From positions 62,001 through 126,000 of the forward strand of contig JBMOMX010000013.1 of the NCBI GenBank assembly GCA_049323435.1: DNA of 64,000 nucleotides, written 5' to 3'. Under the pieces are notes generated by a model. It saw only the letters and a list, made by a program, of their open reading frames with translations. It did no database searches and was not told where the DNA came from. The stretch comes from UBA11222 sp049323435 (GTDB lineage Bacteria > Pseudomonadota > Alphaproteobacteria > UBA11222). How positions within the stretch are numbered: the first letter of the stretch is position 1; each line of letters opens with the position of its first letter. This document shows positions 50,750 to 58,656 of the stretch, one piece after another. A program made the position numbers and the translations under genes.

Positions 50750-51445
50750 TTATGCCAAAGCAGCAATTTTCCCATTAACCGTTGCGGCGCCAGGCAATCG
50801 CAGATTGCCGCTAAAAATCATCCAGACCAGATAAAGCGACATCAGCGCACCCCCGAAACAGAACACCGATATATAGGCGTAAGCGAAAAATACATAGGTA
50901 ATGATCAGCACCGCAAAAACCAGTAATCCGAAAATTCTGATATGTTTATGCGATGAAAGCAATAGCGGTCCGATTATAAGGGCCACGTAAAGCGTGTATG
51001 TTACCGAGCGGCCGAGTATATAATCAAACAGTTCTATCTCCCCATAACTGATGGCGTATCCCAGATATTTTACCGCCAGCCAGTCCGCGTGAACAAAATA
51101 TGGAAAATATTGCGCGCCGCCAAATATGCCGCCGAGAATGGCGAAAATAACAAACAGCGGCTTGCGCGGTACCGGCTCCAGAAAATACAGCGAAAATGAC
51201 GTCCATACGGGCCATGCCAGCCAGGAAAAAAACATATAGGCAAGTGAAAGTTGCGCCGCCAGATGCGCATCGTCATCTACGCTCCATATGCCGCCTTCCA
51301 GGGCCTGCTGCGCACCAAACAAAAGCGGCAGCGCCGCAACCGGAACCAACCGCCAGTCCGTTTTATAGGCGCGCCAAAGCACTGCCATTCCCGCTGGCGC
51401 AAGAATGGCGGCGGCGATAAAACTTGCTTCGGCTGAAAAACACAT
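50750..51445 (-). CDS. DUF6629-like integral membrane protein
   Basis: A 231-residue protein with about seven transmembrane helices, starting MCFSAEASFIAAAILAPAGM, the start typical of DUF6629. ATG 51445 is preferred (GGGGGG upstream). Segments QQALEGGIWSVDDDAHLAA and FFSWLAWPVWTSFSLYFLEP are the conserved parts. No transport or enzymatic motif is visible. It is monocistronic or paired with the 71-residue membrane protein 19 nt downstream. Confidence 0.75.
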   Translation of the reverse strand: MCFSAEASFIAAAILAPAGMAVLWRAYKTDWRLVPVAALPLLFGAQQALEGGIWSVDDDAHLAAQLSLAYMFFSWLAWPVWTSFSLYFLEPVPRKPLFVIFAILGGIFGGAQYFPYFVHADWLAVKYLGYAISYGEIELFDYILGRSVTYTLYVALIIGPLLLSSHKHIRIFGLLVFAVLIITYVFFAYAYISVFCFGGALMSLYLVWMIFSGNLRLPGAATVNGKIAALA

Positions 51446-51547
51446 GACGCCCCCCGGCATTAGCTGCGCGCGCGCAAAAGCAGCTAATCACACATATAAG
51501 GGACGGCCTAAGAATATCTCCCAAGACATGCTCTTATCCCGGATCCG

Positions 51548-53353
51548 TCACGCATGCTGCAAAATAACCTCCAGAAATTGCGGGCCGTAACGCTGCAATT
51601 TCATTTCACCGACACCGCTGATCAGGCGTAACGTATCTGGCGTGCGGGGTTTGTGACTGGCCATTTCAACCAGGGTCTTGTCGTGGAAAATAACATAGGG
51701 CGGCACATTCTGCGCGCGGGCAAGCTCCATACGCCTGGCTTTTAGCGCATCCAGCAGCGTACGCGCTGTACCGGGCAATTCTGTAACAGGCGCCGGTAAC
51801 GTCTGGCGCGTAGTTTTGCGAGCTGGCGCGGCGGGTTTGCGCAGCCGTAATTGCTGTCTTTGTTCAAGAAATGCCTGCCCCTGCGGCGTGATTTTAAGCC
51901 CGCCATGTTCAGAAATTTCAACCGATAACAGGTTCTGCGCAACAAGTTGCCGGAAGATGCCCTGCCAGTCATTTTTGCTATATTCACCTCCAATGCCAAA
52001 GGTGCTGATTTTATCATGGCCGAAACTTTCCACGCGCGCATTGCCTTTCCCCAGCAATATATCGATCAGATAATTTACCCCGAAACGCTGGCCGGTGCGC
52101 CACACACAGGAAATCGCTTTTTGCGCAGCAATCGTGCCGTCGAAACTTTCCGGCGGGGACTGGCAAGTGTCGCAATAATTGCAGGGCGCGGATGCGTCCC
52201 CGAAATAATCCAGCATCACCTGCCGCCTGCACCCCGCCGCCTCGCACAGGCCCAGCAGCGCGCTGAGTTTTTGATGCTCGATGCGTTTTTGATGTTCCGG
52301 CGCGCCGCCTGCCTCGATAAAGCTGCGCTGCATGGCCGCGTCGCTCATGCCGTAAAACATGATCGCGTTCGCGGGCAGCCCGTCACGCCCGGCGCGGCCG
52401 GTTTCCTGATAATAGGCCTCGATATTTTTTGGAATGGTCATATGCGCCACAAAACGCACGTCCGGCTTGTCGATGCCCATGCCAAAGGCAATGGTCGCCA
52501 CCATGAGTATCGCGTCTTCGCGCAGAAATTTCTGCTGATTGCGGGCGCGGGCCTCACCGGTCATGCCCGCATGATAAGTCAGCGCAAGAAAGCCCTCATC
52601 GCACAGCCATTCTGCCGTTTCCTCCACCGCCTTGCGCGACAGGCAATAGATGATGCCGCTATCGCCCGGATGATGTTCCCGGATAAAGCGCAATAGCTGC
52701 TGCTTGGGATTATCCTTGATTGCGATGCTGTAATGAATGTTCGGCCGGTCGAACCCGCCCAGAAAGGTTCTGCCATCACGCAATTGCAGCCGGCCGATAA
52801 TATCCTTGCGGGTCGGCGTATCGGCGGTCGCAGTCAGCGCCAGACGCGGAATAGTTGGGAAACGTTCGGCCAGCAGGGAAAGCTGCACATAATGCGGCCT
52901 GAAATCATGCCCCCATTGCGACACGCAATGCGCCTCGTCAATCGCAAACAGCGCAATCGGCGATTGCGACAGAATATCCAGAAAATCTTCCATCAACAGC
53001 CGTTCGGGCGCCACATAGACCATATCCACTGCACCCTTGCGGATGGCGGCAAGGGTTTGCGCAATGGCAGCTGGCGTCATGCTGGAATTGATCGCGGCCG
53101 CCCGGATGCCAAGCTGCTGCAACGCGGCCACCTGGTCCTGCATCAATGCAATCAGCGGCGAGATGATAATGCCCACACCATCACGGGCGAGTGCCGGTAT
53201 CTGATAACAGAGTGACTTGCCGCTGCCGGTCGGCATCAGCACAAAGGCATTCCCGCCGGCAATCACATGATCAATGATTTCCGCCTGCTGGCCGCGAAAA
53301 CCGTCATAGCCGTAGGTTTGCTTGAGAATCTGAAGGGGAGATCTGTCTGGCAT
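51548..53353 (-). CDS. recQ: ATP-dependent DNA helicase RecQ
   Basis: A 601-residue helicase. Motif I is LMPTGSGKSLCYQIPAL, motif II DEAHCVSQWGHDFR, motif III LTATADTPTRKDI and motif VI YYQETGRAGRDG. A zinc-binding RQC domain has CEAAGCRRQVMLDYFGD and CNYCDTC, and a C-terminal HRDC domain ends in SGVGEMKLQRYGPQFLEVIL. It unwinds DNA 3' to 5' in recombination and fork repair. Length and order are standard. Confidence 0.97.
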   Translation of the reverse strand: MPDRSPLQILKQTYGYDGFRGQQAEIIDHVIAGGNAFVLMPTGSGKSLCYQIPALARDGVGIIISPLIALMQDQVAALQQLGIRAAAINSSMTPAAIAQTLAAIRKGAVDMVYVAPERLLMEDFLDILSQSPIALFAIDEAHCVSQWGHDFRPHYVQLSLLAERFPTIPRLALTATADTPTRKDIIGRLQLRDGRTFLGGFDRPNIHYSIAIKDNPKQQLLRFIREHHPGDSGIIYCLSRKAVEETAEWLCDEGFLALTYHAGMTGEARARNQQKFLREDAILMVATIAFGMGIDKPDVRFVAHMTIPKNIEAYYQETGRAGRDGLPANAIMFYGMSDAAMQRSFIEAGGAPEHQKRIEHQKLSALLGLCEAAGCRRQVMLDYFGDASAPCNYCDTCQSPPESFDGTIAAQKAISCVWRTGQRFGVNYLIDILLGKGNARVESFGHDKISTFGIGGEYSKNDWQGIFRQLVAQNLLSVEISEHGGLKITPQGQAFLEQRQQLRLRKPAAPARKTTRQTLPAPVTELPGTARTLLDALKARRMELARAQNVPPYVIFHDKTLVEMASHKPRTPDTLRLISGVGEMKLQRYGPQFLEVILQHA

Positions 53354-53546
53354 GGCCCGTCATCATAGCGCAACATGCCGCCGTTTAAATGCTGTATTTA
53401 AAATCCACGCCGCTGCCTGCCTGCCGGGGCGGCGCGAAATGGTTCGATATTTGGCATCTAAATGAATGTGCCAGTTATCAGACTGGCCACTTTCTTCGCT
53501 TTCCCCCTTTTGCCCGGGCGCTGGCCCATGCTACAAGCCCCGTCTC

Positions 53547-55445
53547 ATGCTGCACATCAATGATCTGAACTACAATATTGCGGGCCGGCCCCTGTTCAAG
53601 GGCGCAACGCTTGCCATCCCCGATGGCTGGCGCGTGGGTCTTATTGGCCGTAACGGTACGGGCAAATCCACCCTGTTACGCCTGATCACCGGCGAAATCT
53701 CGCCCGATGCCGGCAGTCTGAACATCACGCCCGGCGCACGCATAGGCGTTGTGGCGCAGGAAGCCCCAACCGGCGAGACCAGCCTGCTGGATACGGTGCT
53801 GGCGGCGGACACGGAACGCGCAGCCTTGCTGGCCGAGGCGGAGACGGCAACCGACCCGGACCGTATTGGCATTATCCATACGCGGCTGGCCGATATTTCC
53901 GCCCATACCGCGCCCGCGCGGGCGGGCGCCATTCTCAAGGGCCTGGGCTTTGACGCGGCACAGCAGGCACAGCCATGCAGCGCCTTTTCCGGCGGCTGGC
54001 GCATGCGGGTGGCGCTGGGCGCGGTGCTGTTTTCCGAACCTGATCTGCTGCTGCTGGACGAACCCACCAACTATCTCGATCTGGAGGGCGCGATCTGGCT
54101 TGAATCCTATCTGCGCTCCTATCCGCGCACCGTCATTCTGGTCAGCCATGACCGCGATCTGCTGAACACTGCGGTCCAGTATATTGTGCATCTCGATGAG
54201 GGCCGGCTGAATATGTATACCGGCGGCTATGATCAGTTTGAAGAAGTGCGGCGGCTGAAACTTGATCAGCAATTGTCGATGAAGGCCAAACAGGATCATC
54301 AGCGCAAACATTTGCAGGCCTTTGTGGACCGTTTCCGTTACACGGCCTCCAAGGCGCGCCAGGCGCAAAGCCGCCTGAAGGCGCTGGCGCGCATGCAGCC
54401 CATTGCCGCGGTCAGCGAAAGCCAGGTGCTGCCGTTTGATTTTCCCAAACCCGAACATCTGGCGCCGCCGCTGATCAGCATTGAGGATGGCGAGGTCGGC
54501 TATGTCCCCGGCAAGCCGGTGCTGCGCAAACTCAATCTGCGCTTTGACATGGAAGACCGTATTGCCCTGCTGGGCGCCAATGGCAATGGCAAATCCACTT
54601 TCGCCAAATTGCTTACCGGCAAGCTGAAGCTGGAGCGGGGACAGATGCGCATGTCCAAAAAACTGCGCATCGGCTATCTGGCGCAGCATCAGATTGACGA
54701 GCTGGACGGGCGGCGCACCCCGTTTGATCATTTCCAGGACGCCATGCCCGAAAACAGCACCGAGGCGCAGATCCGCAACAAGCTGGGCGGATTTGGCTTT
54801 GGCTTTCTGAAGGCCGCCACCAAAGTCGATGATCTGTCGGGCGGCGAAAAAACCCGGTTGCTGTTTGCGCTGATCACTTTGCCGAAACCGCATCTGATGA
54901 TACTGGACGAACCGACCAATCATCTGGATGTGGACAGCCGCGAGGCGCTGGCGCAGGCGCTGAATGAATATGAAGGCGCGGTCATTCTGATCAGCCATGA
55001 CCGGCATCTGATTGACGCCTGCGCCGAACGGCTATGGCTGGTGAAGGACGGCACCGTCGCCAGCTATGAAGGCAGCCTGGAGGAATATAGCCAGTCGCTG
55101 TTGCAGGGCGGGCGCGCCAGCGCGCCCAAACTCGCCACCGCGCGGGACAAGGATAAAGACGCCCCTGCAAAACAGGACACACGCCGCACCGGCGCGCAGA
55201 AACGCAACGGCGTTGCCCCCCTGAAACAGGCGGTGGCGGATGCCGAGAAAAAACTGGCGGAACTGAACACCCTCAACAGCCGCATCGAAGAAGCCCTGTC
55301 GCGCCCCGGCCTGTACACGGACGCCCCCGAACGCGCACAAAAACTGATCAAACAAAAAGCCGATCTGGCGCGCTTGATCACCGCCGCCGAGGAACGCTGG
55401 CTATCCGCGCAACAGGCCTATGAAGAAGCCATGGTTGAAGCGTAA
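53547..55445 (+). CDS. ABC-F family ATPase (Uup/YheS-like)
   Basis: A 632-residue soluble protein with two ABC domains. Walker A motifs are LIGRNGTGKSTLLRLITG and LLGANGNGKSTFAKLLTG, signatures FSGGWRMRVALG and LSGGEKTRLLFAL, and Walker B LLLLDEPTNYLDLEG and MILDEPTNHLDVDS. The P-site linker region (LDQQLSMKAKQDHQRKHLQA) lies between them. A C-terminal coiled coil (KQAVADAEKKLAELNTLNSR) is present. ABC-F proteins act on the ribosome or DNA branches. ATG 53547 matches the family start. The last 41 codons and about 45 nt beyond are duplicated at 56745-56913. Confidence 0.92.
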   Translation: MLHINDLNYNIAGRPLFKGATLAIPDGWRVGLIGRNGTGKSTLLRLITGEISPDAGSLNITPGARIGVVAQEAPTGETSLLDTVLAADTERAALLAEAETATDPDRIGIIHTRLADISAHTAPARAGAILKGLGFDAAQQAQPCSAFSGGWRMRVALGAVLFSEPDLLLLDEPTNYLDLEGAIWLESYLRSYPRTVILVSHDRDLLNTAVQYIVHLDEGRLNMYTGGYDQFEEVRRLKLDQQLSMKAKQDHQRKHLQAFVDRFRYTASKARQAQSRLKALARMQPIAAVSESQVLPFDFPKPEHLAPPLISIEDGEVGYVPGKPVLRKLNLRFDMEDRIALLGANGNGKSTFAKLLTGKLKLERGQMRMSKKLRIGYLAQHQIDELDGRRTPFDHFQDAMPENSTEAQIRNKLGGFGFGFLKAATKVDDLSGGEKTRLLFALITLPKPHLMILDEPTNHLDVDSREALAQALNEYEGAVILISHDRHLIDACAERLWLVKDGTVASYEGSLEEYSQSLLQGGRASAPKLATARDKDKDAPAKQDTRRTGAQKRNGVAPLKQAVADAEKKLAELNTLNSRIEEALSRPGLYTDAPERAQKLIKQKADLARLITAAEERWLSAQQAYEEAMVEA

Positions 55446-55493
55446 ACGGCCCGGTTACAGCGCGAAAAAGAAGATACGGCATGGCGATGCAGC

Positions 55494-55553
55494 CGTGATG
55501 AGGCCCAGGCCGCTATCTTCGATTACATTAAGGCGTTTTATAACCCCCAGCGC
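55494..55553 (+). pseudogene. IS3-family transposase C-terminal fragment
   Basis: Twenty codons read RDEAQAAIFDYIKAFYNPQR, the conserved stretch just after the third catalytic residue of IS3-type OrfB transposases (TRDEARAAIFDYIExFYN). The frame then loses similarity. It begins exactly where homology between the ABC-F 3' flank and its copy at 56868-56913 ends, so the IS remnant marks a recombination joint. Confidence 0.55.
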
Positions 55554-55573
55554 GCTCAAATCATCATGCTGCT

Positions 55574-56362
55574 TCATTGTGTAACATGCTCACGATTAAT
55601 CTGTTCCTGTAATCGTTCCAGGCTAGCCTGGCTAACCTGGATCAAACCGCTTCTTGGCCGGTCAATATCAAGTATGATGATAAGCACACTGGCGATTAGC
55701 AAAGCGAAAAAGGCGGTGGATCCGTGTCTGTGCCTTCCTGAAAGTCCATAGTTATAGCCGATGAAGCCCATTCCGAAAATTGAAACGGAAAATAACAGAA
55801 CGATGACGGGTTCCGGCACATGATTGTCCAGGGCAACTCTTCGTTTTTCGTTGTCATCGATGACATCATTCAAGGATTGAATAAATAAACTGGTGAAAAT
55901 GGGATCTGGTGATCCTTTTGCCGACTGAACGGCAATATTCCACAATTGCTTTTCAATTATTGCCGCCTTGCCGGCGGCTGCCTCTATTTTCGCCGTGTCG
56001 TTACCCGCATAATAAAATTCAAGCCGCAACCCAATATATTCACGCAAGAGAAGCGAGGCTTCCTTGCTGAAATTTCCGGTCAAAAACCGGGATCGTAAAT
56101 ATGCCGTTCCTATGCTGTTTGCTTCTTCAAGCACAAGTTGCTTGCGCGTGTCGAAGCGTTGAATTGACATTGCGAATGTGAATCCCAGCAGCAAAGCCAA
56201 TAGCCCGAAAAGGGCGCTTTGCAGCGCGGATAAATGATCGGCCAGCGCCGTATCATGCCCGCGGGAATATTTACGGCCAAACCTGAAGCCCAGCTCAATA
56301 GCGGCCAGAAACAAGCCCAGCACGACCACGAATAAAATAAGCTCGCTTATATTCCAAATCAT
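55574..56362 (-). CDS. Bestrophin-like (DUF4239) membrane protein
   Basis: A 262-residue protein with two N-terminal and two C-terminal transmembrane helices: SELILFVVVLGLFLAAIELG, HLSALQSALFGLLALLLGFT, PEPVIVLLFSVSIFGMGFIG and TAFFALLIASVLIIILDIDR. RPRSGLIQVSQASLERLQEQ at the end is the DUF4239 ending. Some relatives are annotated as bestrophin-like. It sits within the duplicated region, between the ABC-F gene and the first antitoxin fragment. It has no obvious partner gene. Confidence 0.82.
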   Translation of the reverse strand: MIWNISELILFVVVLGLFLAAIELGFRFGRKYSRGHDTALADHLSALQSALFGLLALLLGFTFAMSIQRFDTRKQLVLEEANSIGTAYLRSRFLTGNFSKEASLLLREYIGLRLEFYYAGNDTAKIEAAAGKAAIIEKQLWNIAVQSAKGSPDPIFTSLFIQSLNDVIDDNEKRRVALDNHVPEPVIVLLFSVSIFGMGFIGYNYGLSGRHRHGSTAFFALLIASVLIIILDIDRPRSGLIQVSQASLERLQEQINREHVTQ

Positions 56363-56482
56363 TTTATCTCAAGGCAGTGTTAGGGAAATTTTCTCCAGCG
56401 CAGGCTGTACGCTTATTCTGTCATATGCCGGGGTTACAGGAAACAGCCAATCGGCAAGAATGAGATCAGACGTTTCAAGGGA

Positions 56483-56590
56483 TCAACCTGAGGCATCCCC
56501 AGATTCCAGCGCATCCGCCATGAAAAAAGCGATTTCCGCATCGCTATCCAAAGCCGCGGCTGGATCATACGCCGTTAATTTTTCAGCCAT
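56483..56590 (-). pseudogene. N-terminal fragment of an HI1420-type antitoxin (array copy A)
   Basis: Reads MAEKLTAYDPAAALDSDAEI, AFFMADALES, GDASG and then TGA. The first 31 codons are almost identical to the intact antitoxin at 57146-57442 (MAEKLTAYDPAAALDSDEEI...), after which homology is lost. The helix-turn-helix is missing, so no regulator is made. Confidence 0.8.
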
Positions 56591-56599
56591 TCTGTTCAT

Positions 56600-56693
56600 A
56601 CCCCTTCAAGTCCCCCCGAACCTCATTCCCCGTTGCGGGTTCGGCCCCGGCGGCGCGGATGGCGCACACGCATTCGAAAGGCGGTAAAGGGAG
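56600..56693 (-). pseudogene. BKACE (DUF849) C-terminal fragment (array copy A)
   Basis: Minus-strand frame FECVCAIRAAGAEPATGNEV, RGDLK, running on without a stop into GYEQNG and TGA. It corresponds to the last 25 residues of the intact BKACE at 58657-59520 (KECVRAIRAAGGEPATGNDV, RGELK). The toxin gene present in the other two copies is deleted: the BKACE end joins directly to the antitoxin fragment start. Confidence 0.8.
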
Positions 56694-56744
56694 TTGTGAT
56701 AAAAAGATTAAAGGGTGAAAAGGGTAACGTCCCCTTTCCCAGAG

Positions 56745-56867
56745 GCCCCCGAACGCGCACAAAAACTGATCAAGCAAAAAGCCGATCTGGCGCGCATGAT
56801 CCTTGCCGCCGAGGAACGCTGGATGAACGCCCAGGCCGCCTATGACGAGGCAACGGTTGGGGCGTAA
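56745..56867 (+). pseudogene. Duplicated 3' end of the ABC-F ATPase gene
   Basis: Reads APERAQKLIKQKADLARMIL, AAEERWMNAQAAYDEATVGA and TAA. It copies the last 41 codons of the ABC-F gene (55323-55445) with several substitutions. The similarity continues about 46 nt past the stop to about 56913, as in the original. The left breakpoint is at 56745. Between 56914 and 57145 I see no gene. Confidence 0.85.
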
Positions 56868-57145
56868 ACTGCCCGGTTACAGCGCGAAAAAGAAGATATG
56901 GCGTGGCGATGCAGCGGGGAGTGGCGTAATGTCCGGCGTCGGCCTGACCGCCGGTCGGCTCCTCGATCCCGGCAATCCCGGGGCGGTTCAAAACGACATT
57001 CTTTATACTGATAAATCTGCTACTGAAGAAGCTTCGTTGGAGTACCAGTCACCCTAATTGTAAACCGCCTGACACAAATTGTTTCCCCAAATTATTTGAT
57101 CCATAAATGAACAATCAGAATAAACGGCACGTTACCAATTTCCCC

Positions 57146-57442
57146 CTAAACATGCGTTTCAGAAGTCTTCGCCGTCAGTTCGATGCCCAGTGCTTTCATC
57201 ACTGCCAGAGTGGTTTTCAGGGTCGGGTTGCCGTTTTCGCTGAAGGAGCGGTAGAGCTGCTCACGCGACAGCCCGGTTTGCGCGGCGATTTGCGCCATGC
57301 CTTTGGCGCGGGCGACAATTCCCAGCGCCTTTGCGATATAGGCGGCGTTGCCGGTTTCCAGCGCGTCGGCCATGAAAAAGGCAATTTCTTCGTCACTGTC
57401 CAATGCAGCGGCCGGATCATACGCTGTTAGTTTTTCAGCCAT
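57146..57442 (-). CDS. HI1420-type addiction-module antitoxin (array copy B)
   Basis: A 98-residue XRE-like antidote: MAEKLTAYDPAAALDSDEEI, ETGNAAYIAKALGIVARAKG, the HTH part MAQIAAQTGLSREQLYRSFS, then ENGNPTLKTTLAVMKALGIE. It matches the family found downstream of HI1419-type toxins. ATG 57442 is chosen since GGAG lies 8 nt upstream inside the toxin gene end. Its toxin partner directly upstream is a pseudogene, so this is an orphan antitoxin that may still repress its operator and possibly those of paralogues. Confidence 0.88.
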   Translation of the reverse strand: MAEKLTAYDPAAALDSDEEIAFFMADALETGNAAYIAKALGIVARAKGMAQIAAQTGLSREQLYRSFSENGNPTLKTTLAVMKALGIELTAKTSETHV

Positions 57443-57447
57443 TCTGT

Positions 57448-57746
57448 TCACTCCGTTTCAAATTCCAGGGCCAGTTTTTTTGCCAGCGTAATATCGCGCG
57501 CCTGTGTGCGCTTACTCCCGCCACATAGCAGCAAAATCAAAATTTTCCCGCGCTGCTGAAAATAAACCCTGTAGCCGGGCCATAATGAATCCTGAGCTCA
57601 CTGACGCCGCCACCCACCGGAGAAACATCACCCGGCAATCCTTCAGCCAAGCGCACAATTCTGGTGGCGATGATAGTGCGCGCCCGCCGATCCTTCAGCT
57701 TTGCTTCCTAAAGACGAAACGATTCGGTTTGTTTAACTTCAATCAT
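57448..57746 (-). pseudogene. HI1419-type RelE-like toxin, inactivated by a stop codon and a frameshift (array copy B)
   Basis: From ATG 57746 the frame reads MIEVKQTESFRL, a TAG at 57708-57710 (probably from TGG), then EAKLKDRRARTIIATRIVRL and SPVGGGVSELRIHYGP. Near 57574-57581 one base is missing; the next frame continues GYRVYFQQRGKILILLLCGG and SKRTQARDITLAKKLALEFE to TGA 57448. The product would be a phage-derived RelE/ParE-superfamily toxin of about 99 residues. Two independent lesions make it nonfunctional. The antitoxin gene begins within 6 nt of its end. Confidence 0.85.
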
Positions 57747-57757
57747 TACAGGTCGTT

Positions 57758-57783
57758 GTAGTTTATATACTACTAAATATCAA
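57758..57783 (-). promoter_or_regulatory. Promoter/operator of array copy B toxin-antitoxin operon
   Basis: Read on the minus strand, TTGATA (57783-57778) is followed after 4 nt by a 16-bp inverted repeat GTAGT-N6-ACTAC (57773-57758), with a -10-like TACAAC at its end (17-bp spacing). The toxin start is 12 nt further. The layout is identical to that of copy C, but the palindrome sequence differs. Confidence 0.55.
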
Positions 57784-57807
57784 CATTCTCTTTCCGCGCA
57801 AAAAATA

Positions 57808-57940
57808 TCATCCCCGCACCTCATTCCCCGTTGCGGGTTCGCCGCCTGCCGCCTGTATTGCGCGCACGCATTCCTTGACCAGCTCGACATTGGTTTTGCG
57901 TATGCCCATCGGGGCGTCTTCGAAGCCCGTGTGCACGCCA
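57808..57940 (-). pseudogene. BKACE (DUF849) C-terminal fragment (array copy B)
   Basis: Minus-strand frame AGVHTGFEDAPMGIRKTNVE, LVKECVRAIQAAGGEPATGN, EVRG and TGA at 57808-57810. It matches the last 45 residues of the intact BKACE (VRTGLEDAPMGTRKTNVD and so on) but ends two codons early. The upstream breakpoint is near 57940, 38 nt before the end of the next antitoxin gene. Confidence 0.85.
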
Positions 57941-57977
57941 GCTCTGCAGCGGCGGCGGCGCGGGCGGTGAAATAAAG

Positions 57978-58316
57978 TCAGCGTTTCGCCGATGCTGTGG
58001 CGCGTTTGCGGCGCGGCGGTGGCGTAAGCGGGACAGCCGTAAGTTTCATTCCCAGCGCCGTCATGACCTTAAGCACCGTGGAAAATTCGGGATTGCCCTC
58101 CGCTGACAGCGCCTTGTACAAGCTTTCGCGGCCAAGCCCGGCGTCACGCGCCAGTTGCGTCATGCCGCGCGCGCGGGCGACGACGCCAAGCGCGTGTGCG
58201 ATAAAAGCTGCATCATCGCCCGCTTCCTCAAAACAGGCTTCAAGATAGGCCGCCATATCCGCATCTGTTTTTAGATGTTCGGCAGAATCCCATCGTGAAA
58301 GCTTTATCTTGCCCAT
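57978..58316 (-). CDS. HI1420-type addiction-module antitoxin (array copy C)
   Basis: A 112-residue antidote. It shows LSRWDSAEHLKTDADMAAYL, DDAAFIAHALGVVARARGMT, the HTH part QLARDAGLGRESLYKALSAE, GNPEFSTVLKVMTALGMKL, and a basic tail PRRKRATASAKR. It is clearly paralogous to the copy at 57146-57442 but more diverged in the N-terminus. Its toxin gene, 12 nt upstream, has a premature stop. Confidence 0.9.
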   Translation of the reverse strand: MGKIKLSRWDSAEHLKTDADMAAYLEACFEEAGDDAAFIAHALGVVARARGMTQLARDAGLGRESLYKALSAEGNPEFSTVLKVMTALGMKLTAVPLTPPPRRKRATASAKR

Positions 58317-58328
58317 AAGATTTGTTCC

Positions 58329-58619
58329 TCACACTTCCCGCGCCAATTTTAACGCCGCCTTTACGTCTCTCGATTGCGACGCCTTGTCGCCGCCAGCCAG
58401 AAGAATAACCACTTCATTGACCCGTTGTACGAAATACACCCGGTATCCTGGGCCAAAATGGATGCGCATTTCGGAAACACCCTCACCTATGGGGGCGCAG
58501 TCGCCAAAATTGCCCATTTAGGCCCGGTCAATCCGGGACTGAATCCGCATCCTGCCCGCTCTGTCAGACAAATTCGCAAACCAGTCATCAAACAGTCCGG
58601 TGGTAAGGATGCTTTTCAT
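58329..58619 (-). pseudogene. HI1419-type RelE-like toxin with a premature stop (array copy C)
   Basis: From ATG 58619 the frame reads MKSILTTGLFDDWFANLSDR, AGRMRIQSRIDRA, then TAA (58518-58520, codon 34), immediately followed in frame by ATG and GNFGDCAPIGEGVSEMRIHF, GPGYRVYFVQRVNEVVILLA, GGDKASQSRDVKAALKLAREV and a stop at 58329. Apart from the TAA the toxin is complete (96 codons). Reinitiation at TAAATG would make only a 62-residue C-terminal part. The lesion is different from those in copy B. Confidence 0.85.
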
Positions 58620-58624
58620 TGATT

Positions 58625-58653
58625 ATCGTATCCCAAAAGATACATTTTGTCAA
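58625..58653 (-). promoter_or_regulatory. Promoter/operator of array copy C toxin-antitoxin operon
   Basis: On the minus strand TTGACA (58653-58648) and TACGAT (58630-58625) are spaced by 17 bp. A perfect inverted repeat GTATC-N6-GATAC (58643-58628) starts 4 nt after the -35 box. The toxin start is 5 nt downstream of the -10 box, so the leader would be almost absent. Same geometry as copy B, different palindrome. Confidence 0.6.
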
Positions 58654-58656
58654 ACA

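Noticed and set aside
53676..55007. Open frame of about 440 codons antisense to the ABC-F ATPase gene
   Set aside because: Antisense shadow of a well-supported gene; composition is typical of a reverse-complement artefact.
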